A DNA stretch of 5,128 nt from Synergistaceae bacterium (GTDB taxonomy: Bacteria; Synergistota; Synergistia; Synergistales; Aminobacteriaceae): NCBI GenBank assembly GCA_009778055.1, contig WRKN01000179.1, forward strand, positions 1 through 5,128, written 5' to 3'. The notes beneath the pieces are model-generated. The model had not been told where the DNA came from. It searched no databases and was given only the letters and a program-made list of their open reading frames with translations. Shown piece by piece: positions 1 to 5,128 of this stretch; position 1 is the stretch's first letter, and the number at the start of each line of letters is the position of its first letter. The translations under genes were made by a program, and so were the position numbers.

Positions 1-669
1 AACATTTTTTCCACGGATGACCTTAAGGGCTGCGACGCTCTTTTTTTGTGCAACCCGTGCAATCCCACCGGCAGGTACATCAACGCGGCGGAACTCGAAA
101 CACTCTTCGCCGGAGCGCCGGAAACGCTGTTCGTTGTGGACGAGGCGTACGTCGATTTTTTGATGCCCGAGAGGGACCCCCAAGATAGAATAAATTTTAT
201 GCGGTATGAAAACGTCATCATTCTGCGCTCTCTGACGAAGATTTTCCATTTGAGCGGCGCGCGGCTCGGCTACGTGCTGGCGTGCCGTGAGCGCGTGGAA
301 CGGTTAAAGTCGCGCCGGCCCGCGTGGAGCGTGAACGCCACGGCTCAAGCGGCTGGAGCGGCCTTCATGAAAGACGACGCGTTTGTCCGAAAAACGCGCT
401 CGTTCTACGCCTCGGAAACGCCGCGTTTCATGGCGTCGCTGAAAGACGCCGGCTTTACGATCCTGCCCACCCGGACAAATTTTTTCCTGATGGAGGTCTC
501 GGACGATTTGAGTTTGATACTGTCGCTTCTGAAACGCGGGGTCGTCGTGCGTCACACGCGCGGCTTCCCCGGGCTGGACGGCAGGTATATCCGTGTAGCA
601 GCGCGAATGCCGGAAGAAAACGATTTTTTTGTCCGCGCCCTGCTCGAAGCGAAGGAGGAGCTGGTATGA
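1..669 (+). CDS. cobD: threonine-phosphate decarboxylase CobD, 3' part (5' end outside window)
   Basis: A fold-type I PLP-dependent aminotransferase-like enzyme. The frame is open from base 1, so the N-terminus lies upstream; 222 residues are present of about 360 usual for the family. Visible landmarks, numbered from the first codon: LCNPCNPTG at 16-24; DEAYVDF at 47-53, with the Asp that contacts the PLP ring nitrogen and the Tyr near its 3' oxygen; SLTKIFHLSGARLGY, with the Schiff-base lysine at 80; and near the end YIRVAAR, the substrate-carboxylate arginine region. The same fold includes histidinol-phosphate aminotransferase (HisC). CobD is preferred because the stop overlaps the cobQ start by ATGA, which implies translational coupling in a cobamide operon. 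CobD decarboxylates L-threonine-O-3-phosphate to (R)-1-amino-2-propanol phosphate, the linker of the nucleotide loop. Cytoplasmic. Nothing in the visible part looks damaged. Confidence 0.85.
   Translation, partial: NIFSTDDLKGCDALFLCNPCNPTGRYINAAELETLFAGAPETLFVVDEAYVDFLMPERDPQDRINFMRYENVIILRSLTKIFHLSGARLGYVLACRERVERLKSRRPAWSVNATAQAAGAAFMKDDAFVRKTRSFYASETPRFMASLKDAGFTILPTRTNFFLMEVSDDLSLILSLLKRGVVVRHTRGFPGLDGRYIRVAARMPEENDFFVRALLEAKEELV
652..658 (+). promoter_or_regulatory. ribosome binding site of cobQ
   Basis: AAGGAGG lies inside the last codons of cobD, 7 nt before the ATG at 666. It fixes the cobQ start and rules out the in-frame upstream ATG at 324, which lies inside cobD. Confidence 0.8.
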
Positions 670-1574
670 AAGGCGTTATGGTGCAGGGCACCGGCAGCGA
701 TTCGGGGAAGAGTTTTATCGTGACCGGCCTGTGCCGCGTTTTTTCGGACAGAGGCCGCAAAGTGTGCCCGTTCAAGTCCCAAAACATGTCCAATTATTCA
801 CTCGCCGTCAAAGGCGGGCTGGAAATGAGCAGGGCCCAGGCGGTCCAGGCCGAGGCCGCGCGAACAGCCCCGGAAGTTTTCATGAACCCGATTCTTTTGA
901 AACCGCGTGAGGATACGTCGTCCGAGATCGTTTTGAACGGGCGGGTATTTGACACGCCGGCGGGCAGGGATTATTACCGAACCTTCACGATGAACGAGGG
1001 AATAGCGGCCGTGCGCAGGGCGCTGGCCCATATAGAAAAAAATTTCGACGCCGTGCTGATAGAGGGGGCCGGCAGCCCGGCCGAGGTCAACCTGAACGAC
1101 GCCGAGATCGTGAACATGCGCGTGGCGCGCGAGGCCGAAGTTCCGGTGATTCTGGTGACCGACGTGGACCGCGGCGGCTCTCTGGCCTCCGTGGTCGGTA
1201 CGCTGGACTTGCTGGGTGACGACAGGGAGCGGGTAAAGGGTATCATATTCAACAAATTCAGGGGCGATCTGTCGATTTTCGAGCCCGCCGTCAGGTGGAC
1301 CGAGGAGCGCACCGGGGTCAAGGTCGTGGGAGTCATGCCGTGGACGCCCGGCGTGCGCCTTCCGGATGAGGATTCTCTTTCAGCCGCATCAAGGCCGCGC
1401 GGGGCCCGGCAAACACACAAAAAATATCAAAAAAACTCGAAAGCCACGGAAAACACGGCCTCGTCGCGTGAAAAAAGTTACGACCTCCTGGCGGCTGCAA
1501 TAAACGTTCACCTGGACGTGGAATATATTCTGGAATTAGCCGGCATGAGTACTGTGGAGGCACAGACCTCGTAA
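666..1574 (+). CDS. cobQ: cobyric acid synthase CobQ/CbiP lacking its glutamine amidotransferase domain
   Basis: CobQ amidates the b, d, e and g side chains of adenosylcobyrinate a,c-diamide using ATP and glutamine-derived ammonia. The N-terminal dethiobiotin-synthetase-like ATPase domain is well preserved: P-loop variant GTGSDSGKS at 8-16, PFKSQNMSN, MSRAQAVQAEAA, MNPILLKP, IEGAGSPAEVNL, VTDVDRGG, KGIIFNKFRGD and LPDEDSL (DEDS at 234-237). A normal protein of about 500 aa continues with an ISNFTDF-type stretch and a class I amidotransferase domain (GICGGYQ nucleophile, YEIH-type histidine). Here all of that is absent. About 34 hydrophilic residues follow instead, then YDLLAAAINVHLDVEYILELAG (272-293; 22 residues), which resembles the extreme C-terminus of full-length CobQ proteins. 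The likely explanation is an in-frame internal loss of about 200 codons. The product could at best use free ammonia or a separate glutaminase, and it may be non-functional. The stop TAA lies at the edge of a repeat element. cobQ follows cobD with a 4-bp overlap. Confidence 0.88.
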   Translation: MKGVMVQGTGSDSGKSFIVTGLCRVFSDRGRKVCPFKSQNMSNYSLAVKGGLEMSRAQAVQAEAARTAPEVFMNPILLKPREDTSSEIVLNGRVFDTPAGRDYYRTFTMNEGIAAVRRALAHIEKNFDAVLIEGAGSPAEVNLNDAEIVNMRVAREAEVPVILVTDVDRGGSLASVVGTLDLLGDDRERVKGIIFNKFRGDLSIFEPAVRWTEERTGVKVVGVMPWTPGVRLPDEDSLSAASRPRGARQTHKKYQKNSKATENTASSREKSYDLLAAAINVHLDVEYILELAGMSTVEAQTS

Positions 1575-1578
1575 GTAG

Positions 1579-1597
1579 GGGCGGCATCTTGCCGCCC
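1579..1597 (+). terminator. hairpin after cobQ, possible transcription terminator
   Basis: GGGCGGCA (1579-1586) pairs perfectly with TGCCGCCC (1590-1597) around a 3-nt loop, 4 nt after the cobQ stop. Only GTTTG follows, so the T-tract is weak. It may terminate poorly, or act as an mRNA 3' stabiliser. Confidence 0.45.
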
Positions 1598-1678
1598 GTT
1601 TGACTATAAAATACGCGCTTGTGCCAATTTTCCAGGTCTGCGTGTCTGCCCGGAGCCTACAGGCCAAATATCCCAACA

Positions 1679-1700
1679 GGGCGAACACATAGGTTCGCCC
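1679..1700. repeat. right hairpin of the repeat element, probable intron targeting stem-loop
   Basis: GGGCGAAC (1679-1686) pairs with GTTCGCCC (1693-1700) around the 6-nt loop ACATAG. The intron begins 10 nt downstream. IIC introns characteristically insert shortly after stem-loops, usually terminators, so this hairpin is the natural recognition element. Before the intron arrived it lay just after the stop of the minus-strand gene and may have ended that transcript. Confidence 0.6.
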
Positions 1701-1704
1701 CTAC

Positions 1705-1710
1705 TTTGTG
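1705..1710 (+). other. IBS1, 5' exon recognition site of the group II intron
   Basis: TTTGTG, directly before the intron, is the exact complement of CACAAA at 1894-1899 (EBS1). EBS1 sits in the loop of a TGGAC/GTCCA stem (1879-1883 with 1905-1909), as expected in domain I. This match places the 5' splice site between 1710 and 1711. Confidence 0.7.
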
Positions 1711-2138
1711 GTGAGCCCGACATGGGCAATAACTTGGTGGTGAAAGTCCACTACAGGCTTGGCAGTAGGAACTGTTAGCTGAACGGCAAGGGTGTCCATC
1801 GTGAGGTGGAATCTGAATGAAGCCGAAAGCAAAGTCCCGAACCGACGGACAGAAATCGTATATAAGGCATTTGCGGGGTGGACGAGTTTGCCACACAAAA
1901 CGAAGTCCAATACTGCCCGAACCCCGTGGTGTAGATGCGGCGGTTACATGGGATGAAGGTTATTGCTCTTACCCGGGGAGGCCTCACAGAGCGGTCAAGG
2001 ACAGGTTACCCCTGACACTGGCCGAACCCGTACAGCGATGTGCGGCTAAACTGTGAGGAGTCAGCAGAGGCCATAGTACCAAGACATCGGGAAGGGCCGA
2101 ACAATAGCAGAGTCTTCAAACGACAGGAAGGTGAGGCA
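1711..2138 (+). ncRNA. group II intron ribozyme, domains I-III and start of IV
   Basis: This gene-free stretch is the 5' ribozyme. Supported pairings: CGGGG (1874-1878) with CCCCG (1922-1926), enclosing TGGAC (1879-1883) with GTCCA (1905-1909), whose loop carries EBS1 CACAAA (1894-1899); and an 8-bp stem CCTCACAG (1982-1989) with CTGTGAGG (2051-2058) in the domain II/III region. Domain IV opens at CAATAGC (2102-2108). The open frame that runs upstream of the maturase ATG through this RNA is explained by structure and is not taken as coding. Confidence 0.85.
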
Positions 2139-3527
2139 ATGCGTAGAGAGCAGAAAACGGGTAATGCCGGTTACCCCTGCAAGGGTACGGTGGAAACGGA
2201 GAGTAGCAGTGGAGCGCAGAGCATTGCCATACTGGAATGCGCAGAGAAGAACGGTGCAGGTAGCTTACTCGAACGTATATTGCACAAGGATAACCTGAAC
2301 GCGGCATACAAAAGGGTCAAGCAAAACGGCGGAGCAGCAGGCATCGATGGAATGGCAGTCGATGATATGCTGCCATATCTAAGAGAACATGGTGAAGAAC
2401 TCATTGCAAGCCTCAGAGGCGGTTGGTACAAACCGAAGCCAGTAAGGCGGGTGGAGATACCCAAACCTGACGGCGGCATAAGGTTGCTTGGAGTGCCAAC
2501 GGTCGTTGACCGCATGGTACAACAGGCAATAATGCAGGTATTGCAGCCTATATTTGAGCCAAATTTCTCTGAAAGCAGCTATGGATTCAGGCCAGGTCGT
2601 AACGCACACCAGGCAATAGTAAGAGCCAAAGAATACTACGATGCCGGGTACACCAGTGTCGTAGACATTGATTTGGCGAAATACTTTGACACAGTGAATC
2701 ACGACATTCTCTTGGGTCTGGTCGGCAGAGAAGTGAAGGACAAAGCGGTCTTGAAGCTAATACGAAAGTTCCTAAAGAGCGGCGTAATGGCGAATGGAAT
2801 CTACAGTCCTACAGACGAAGGAACGCCCCAAGGCGGTAACCTCTCGCCGCTTCTCAGTAATATTTACCTCACGGAATTTGACCGAATGCTTGAAAGCAGG
2901 GGGCATAAATTCGTGAGGTACGCAGATGACTGTAACATCTATGTGAAGAGTCTCCGAGCCGCAGACAGAGTGATGAAGAGCTGCACGAATTTCCTTGAAG
3001 TAAAACTCCGACTCAAAGTGAATCAGGATAAGAGTAAAACGGGAAGCCCGTTGAAGCTCAAATTTCTGGGTTTCTCTCTGTACAAAATCAGAGGAAAAAC
3101 GGGAATCCGCCCGCACCAGAAGAGTCTGAGCAGATTCAAAGAAACCGTTAAGAAGCTCACCAGCAGAAAACAGGCCAAACCTATCGAAGAAATACTGGCA
3201 ACCCTTAAACGCTACACTACCGGCTGGCTTGGCTACTATTCCATTGCGGACATGAAGAGGAGAATCCAGGCCCTAAGCGAATGGATACGCCGCAGAGTCC
3301 GACAAATCTTCTGGAAGCAGTGGAAGAAAATCAAGACTAAACATGACAACCTGGAACGACTTGGGGTACCGAACAGTAAGGCCTGGGAATGGGCGAACAG
3401 TCGGCTTGGATACTGGCGTATCGCCGGTAGCTGGATACTGACAACATCACTCACAAACAAATACCTCGTCTCAATCGGATATGACGACATATCCCAAAGA
3501 TACGAGGTACTGCACTCAAGCTATTGA
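2139..3527 (+). CDS. ltrA: group II intron reverse transcriptase/maturase
   Basis: The intron-encoded protein assists splicing and copies the intron RNA into DNA during retrohoming. It has 462 aa from the ATG at 2139, which is preceded by AGGAAGGTGAGG; an upstream in-frame ATG at 2040 lies in ribozyme sequence. Domains in order: RT0 region with GGAAGIDGM (64-72); RT1 with RRVEIPKPDGG and GVPTVVDR (103-125); RT2 SSYGFRPGRN (146-155); RT3 VVDIDLAKYFD with catalytic Asp at 176; RT4 GTPQGGNLSPLLSNIYL (228-244); RT5 FVRYADD, catalytic YADD at 261-264; RT6/7 VNQDKSK and LKFLGFSLY; domain X with GWLGYYSIADMKRR (362-375); then a basic DNA-binding-like tail. There is no HNH endonuclease, as usual for class C, so target priming must rely on nascent strands or other nicks. 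No frameshift or missing active-site residue is visible. The stop TGA overlaps the closing stem of domain IV. Confidence 0.96.
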   Translation: MRREQKTGNAGYPCKGTVETESSSGAQSIAILECAEKNGAGSLLERILHKDNLNAAYKRVKQNGGAAGIDGMAVDDMLPYLREHGEELIASLRGGWYKPKPVRRVEIPKPDGGIRLLGVPTVVDRMVQQAIMQVLQPIFEPNFSESSYGFRPGRNAHQAIVRAKEYYDAGYTSVVDIDLAKYFDTVNHDILLGLVGREVKDKAVLKLIRKFLKSGVMANGIYSPTDEGTPQGGNLSPLLSNIYLTEFDRMLESRGHKFVRYADDCNIYVKSLRAADRVMKSCTNFLEVKLRLKVNQDKSKTGSPLKLKFLGFSLYKIRGKTGIRPHQKSLSRFKETVKKLTSRKQAKPIEEILATLKRYTTGWLGYYSIADMKRRIQALSEWIRRRVRQIFWKQWKKIKTKHDNLERLGVPNSKAWEWANSRLGYWRIAGSWILTTSLTNKYLVSIGYDDISQRYEVLHSSY

Positions 3528-3559
3528 ACCGCCGGGTACCGGACGGTATGCCCGGTGGT
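3528..3559 (+). ncRNA. intron domain V, catalytic hairpin
   Basis: The 9-bp lower stem ACCGCCGGG (3528-3536) pairs with CCCGGTGGT (3551-3559). The 3' side carries a 2-nt bulge (TG 3549-3550). The upper stem TACC/GGTA is capped by GGAC. The catalytic triad is CGC at 3530-3532, with the expected G·U wobble (G3531·U3556). CGC instead of AGC is characteristic of IIC introns. Confidence 0.9.
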
Positions 3560-3561
3560 GT

Positions 3562-3603
3562 GAGAGGACGGGCGGCCAACTAATGACCGCCCTCCTACTC
3601 GAT
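3562..3603 (+). ncRNA. intron domain VI with branch-point A and 3' splice site
   Basis: GAG (3562-3564) pairs with CTC (3598-3600), AGG (3565-3567) with CCT (3594-3596), and GGGCGG (3570-3575) with CCGCCC (3587-3592). A3597 is left bulged as the branch nucleotide, seven positions from the intron end CGAT at 3603. This fixes the 3' boundary between 3603 and 3604. Confidence 0.85.
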
Positions 3604-4715
3604 TACAGGTTATTTTTCAAATGCACGAGAAAATCCTGCACATTGGTGACAATAGGAACGACCGTAAGCGTCCCGCGGTCACGGAGTTTGTTTACGGCGA
3701 ACTCCGATACGTCGATTGCGTAAAAATATACCGGGCGCACTTTGCCGTCCCTGACGACGTAGGATGGCGTGATGTTGCCGACCGCGATGGTGTGCAGCTG
3801 CGTCGCCAGCGCGATGATTGTGGTGGCCTTACGCGCGTGCCCCCGCATGGCATCCTGCGCCTCGTAGGCGTTCCCGAACACTCCGGGCAAAGGCCCGTCG
3901 TCCCTGATGGAGCCTGCCAGGACCATAGGAATCCCCTTCTTGACGGCGGCATGGACTATTCCGTCGTTTAATTTTTCCATTTCGATTAATTTTTCGATGG
4001 AGCCGTGCCCGCGCGCCAGATTGAGCAGGTCCAAGTGGTTGTAGTGCCCGTTCGGCCTGCTCTCCTGCGTGTAGATATCCTGCCCCAGCGCCGTTTTTAA
4101 CAAAGCGCCTTCCAAATCGTGCGTGCCAAGGGCGTTTCCGGCCATGACAGCGTGCGCGTAACCTTTCTCAATAAGGCTTGCCATGGCGTTGCGGGAGTCG
4201 TAGTCGAACGACACGGCCGGACCCAGCACCCACATTATAAAGCCGTGCTCTTTTTCATAGCGCAGCAGTTCGTAAAGCTTGTCGTAATCGCGGGAATAAG
4301 CTGTCTCGCGGCTGCGCCCCGTCCGAAACGCGAAGGCTTCCTGGGAGGTTGTCTCCTCATCGCAGAAGGCGCTGGAGTTCACATAAATACCCTCGCTGCC
4401 GTCCTCAGTCCGCCCAATGACGACCAAATCGCCGCGCTTCAGGTTGCGAAACTCCACGACGTCTATCCAGGACCCAGAGGCTGGCTCTCGAAGCACCGGG
4501 ACGCAGTCCATCCGGCTTTCCGCCGGAAGAAGCCACGCGCTTTTGCCTCCAGCGCCGGCTATTTTAAAATACTCCGGAAAAATGGACAAGGCATGGAAAC
4601 CGGAAGGAGCCACTCCGTCCGCCGGCGCCGGCGCTGTGCGGGCAGGCGGGGCGTCCTTTAACGGAGGTCCGTCGAAAGGGGGCTCGCGGTATTCGGGAAG
4701 TTTGAACATGGTCAT
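3603..4715 (-). CDS. TIGR00300/ArgZ C-terminal-like protein, probable ornithine cyclodeaminase
   Basis: The family is related to the C-terminal part of cyanobacterial ArgZ/AgrE and to archaeal enzymes that convert L-ornithine to L-proline and ammonia with NAD; cytoplasmic. The 370-aa protein shows family blocks in order: ADGVAPSGFH (32-41), SRMDC (67-71), VVEFRNLKRGDLVVIGRTE (86-104), GPAV (165-168, Rossmann-like), AGNALGTHDLE (192-202), YNHLDLLN, LAGSIRDDGPLPGV (266-279), EAQDAMR, ATQLHTIAVGN (304-314), PVYFYAIDVSEF and TNVQDF (357-362). It lacks the roughly 90-residue LOR/SDH N-terminal domain of longer members; short forms are known in Firmicutes-type bacteria. The ATG at 4715 is chosen for its ribosome binding site; the frame runs on upstream to 4874 without family similarity. 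The 3' end is interrupted by the group II intron: stop TAA (3605-3603) uses the last intron base. The ancestral protein would have ended with three more residues, Tyr-Thr-Lys. Activity is probably retained. Substrate assignment is by family only. Confidence 0.85.
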   Translation of the reverse strand: MTMFKLPEYREPPFDGPPLKDAPPARTAPAPADGVAPSGFHALSIFPEYFKIAGAGGKSAWLLPAESRMDCVPVLREPASGSWIDVVEFRNLKRGDLVVIGRTEDGSEGIYVNSSAFCDEETTSQEAFAFRTGRSRETAYSRDYDKLYELLRYEKEHGFIMWVLGPAVSFDYDSRNAMASLIEKGYAHAVMAGNALGTHDLEGALLKTALGQDIYTQESRPNGHYNHLDLLNLARGHGSIEKLIEMEKLNDGIVHAAVKKGIPMVLAGSIRDDGPLPGVFGNAYEAQDAMRGHARKATTIIALATQLHTIAVGNITPSYVVRDGKVRPVYFYAIDVSEFAVNKLRDRGTLTVVPIVTNVQDFLVHLKNNL

Positions 4716-4722
4716 TCCGCCC

Positions 4723-4730
4723 ACTCCTTT
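4723..4730 (-). promoter_or_regulatory. ribosome binding site of the cyclodeaminase-like gene
   Basis: On the minus strand AAAGGAGT lies 7 nt before the ATG at 4715-4713. This decides the start against the longer open frame. A second ATG two codons later (4709) is less well spaced. Confidence 0.8.
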
Positions 4731-4749
4731 AAGAGTTTTTTCATAAAAA

Positions 4750-4778
4750 AGCATATCACATAAACCATCATCAATCAG
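4750..4778 (-). promoter_or_regulatory. candidate promoter of the cyclodeaminase-like gene
   Basis: Reading the minus strand, an extended -10 TGA-TATGCT (TATGCT at 4755-4750) lies 17 nt after a weak -35 CTGATT (4778-4773). It would start a leader of roughly 25-30 nt before the ATG. The -35 is poor, so the call rests mainly on the extended -10 and the position. Confidence 0.3.
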
Positions 4779-4883
4779 GCGTATTCTGTGCGGCCTGTTG
4801 TTGGTGCAGAACGCTGTACTCCGCCTCTCCCCAACGGATGGCACAAATTTTCGGGGTTGTTTTTTATGACGCAACGCGGATAG

Positions 4884-4912
4884 TAGACAAAATCAAAAAG
4901 ACATGGCATAAT
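4884..4912 (+). promoter_or_regulatory. sigma-70-type promoter of the tRNA pair
   Basis: TAGACA (4884-4889) and CATAAT (4907-4912) differ from consensus by one base each and are separated by exactly 17 nt. Transcription would begin near 4919, about 25 nt before the first tRNA. Confidence 0.7.
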
Positions 4913-4943
4913 TTGTATCCGTCAACTGACAGTATTTTTACAT

Positions 4944-5021
<78 letters not shown>

Positions 5022-5044
5022 ATTGAAAATCAAAAATATGAAAA

Positions 5045-5121
5045 GGCGGCATAGCTCAGATGGCTAGAGCACGCGGTTCATACCCGCGGTGTCACTGGTT
5101 CGACTCCAGTTGCCGCCACCA
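5045..5121 (+). tRNA. elongator tRNA-Met (CAT)
   Basis: A 77-nt cloverleaf with encoded CCA. Acceptor GGCGGCA pairs fully with TGCCGCC. D arm TAGCTCAGATGGCTAGAGC; anticodon stem CGCGG/CCGCG with loop TTCATAC and anticodon CAT at 5079-5081; T arm GGTTCGACTCC. The sequence closely follows the Bacillus-type elongator tRNA-Met as I recall it. An Ile-type CAT tRNA, read as AUA after lysidine modification, is the alternative but usually has a different acceptor and a CTCATAA loop. It follows tRNA-fMet by 24 AT-rich nt without its own clear promoter, so the two are probably co-transcribed and processed. Confidence 0.95.
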
Positions 5122-5128
5122 TAAGTAA

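Larger units (their letters stand above)
1573..1706. repeat. 134-bp palindromic, MITE-like element with 11-bp terminal inverted repeats
   Basis: AAGTAGGGGCG at 1573-1583 is the exact reverse complement of CGCCCCTACTT at 1696-1706. Each end also holds its own 8-bp hairpin (1579-1597 and 1679-1700). The interior of about 80 bp has no convincing reading frame. GTAGGGGCG...CGCCC palindromes of this type recur in intergenic regions of many bacteria; that it is multi-copy here is inference. I see no clear target-site duplication. The left end supplies the cobQ stop (TAA 1572-1574), and the right end supplies the ancestral TAG of the convergent gene (positions 1703-1701 on the minus strand). Confidence 0.6.
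1711..3603 (+). mobile_element. complete class C (IIC) group II intron
   Basis: A full retroelement of 1893 bp. The 5' end GTGAGCCCGACATGGGC fits the GUGNG rule and resembles, from memory, the start of the Oceanobacillus iheyensis IIC intron; many later blocks do as well (GGAATCTGAA, CTTACCCGGGGAGG, GTCAGCAGA). Domain IV carries the maturase gene. Domain V has a CGC triad and domain VI a bulged A seven bases from the 3' end, which ends in GAT (AY rule). The domain IV base is closed by CAATAGC (2102-2108) with GCTATTG (3520-3526). The intron is visibly less GC-rich than the flanking genes, in keeping with acquisition. It lies between convergent genes, sense to cobQ and antisense to the downstream gene, so splicing cannot repair that gene's mRNA. 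All parts needed for splicing and retrohoming appear intact. Confidence 0.93.
4716..4883. other. intergenic leader region, no gene seen
   Basis: A stretch of about 170 bp between the cyclodeaminase-like start and the tRNA promoter. No open frame with believable family similarity is present. On the minus strand AGGCG (4827-4823 region) could pair with CGCCT (4782-4778 region), with smaller hairpins between them, and GTTGG (4799-4803) can pair with CCAAC (4831-4835). If the minus-strand promoter proposed at 4750-4778 is right, these structures are mostly upstream of the transcript, so a riboswitch is not supported. Confidence 0.4.

Noticed and set aside
1599..1628. TTGACT/TATAAA promoter-like bases inside the repeat element
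   Set aside because: No pair has correct spacing, and no gene follows on the plus strand except the intron maturase far downstream.
1708..1715. Intron 5' end at GTGGTG (1708) instead of GTGAG (1711)
   Set aside because: GTGAG fits the GUGNG rule, continues into the conserved CCCGACATGGGC, and leaves a perfect IBS1.
1765..1769. GTAGG as a possible EBS2 pairing with CCTAC (1700-1704)
   Set aside because: The block GGCAGTAGGAACTGTTAGC aligns, from memory, with a conserved domain I segment of IIC introns, and IIC introns do not use a normal EBS2. The five-base match is probably chance.
2040..2138. Upstream in-frame extension of the maturase, starting at the ATG at 2040
   Set aside because: It overlaps the 8-bp stem at 2051-2058 and the domain IV base, and has no family similarity. 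The ATG at 2139 has a suitable ribosome binding site.
4119..4746. Plus-strand frames of 180 and 109 codons opposite the cyclodeaminase-like gene
   Set aside because: They are arginine-rich mirror frames of a GC-rich gene, without recognisable motifs or good starts.

Overview
The window looks like a chromosomal segment of an anaerobic, corrinoid-making bacterium. The host genes are GC-rich with occasional A-runs, and the initiator tRNA has the bacterial C1·A72 mismatch. The protein styles (CobD, CobQ and the short TIGR00300-type protein) resemble those of Synergistota or of Firmicutes such as Negativicutes and Clostridia. That placement rests on recollection of homologues and is tentative.

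Layout. (1) Positions 1-1574, plus strand: the 3' end of a vitamin B12 pathway operon. A cobD fragment (threonine-phosphate decarboxylase) overlaps cobQ (cobyric acid synthase) by ATGA. CobQ is only 302 aa instead of about 500. The ATPase half is intact and the usual C-terminal tail seems present, but the glutamine amidotransferase domain between them is missing and an A-rich stretch sits in its place. (2) Positions 1573-1706: a 134-bp element with perfect 11-bp terminal inverted repeats and a hairpin at each end. Its left end supplies the stop codon of cobQ. (3) Positions 1711-3603: a complete class C (IIC) group II intron on the plus strand, with a 462-aa reverse transcriptase/maturase in domain IV and well-formed domains V and VI. 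It lies 10 nt downstream of the right hairpin of the repeat element. (4) Positions 3603-4715, minus strand: a TIGR00300/ArgZ-C-terminal-like protein, probably an ornithine cyclodeaminase. Its last codon context was interrupted by the intron: joining the intron flanks in silico restores three more codons (Tyr-Thr-Lys) and a TAG stop inside the repeat element. (5) Positions 4716-4943: a leader and promoter region without a gene. (6) Positions 4944-5121, plus strand: two tandem tRNAs with CAT anticodons, initiator tRNA-fMet then elongator tRNA-Met, behind a good sigma-70-type promoter.

How it fits together. Two convergent genes, cobQ and the cyclodeaminase-like gene, met at a palindromic repeat that gave both of them stop codons and possibly a bidirectional terminator. 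A IIC intron, a type known to target sequence just after stem-loops, then landed at the edge of this repeat. It is antisense to the cyclodeaminase-like gene and truncates it by only three residues. I found no previously undescribed multi-gene system. The notable points are the nested insertion, the stop codon created by the intron end, and the domain-deleted cobQ.
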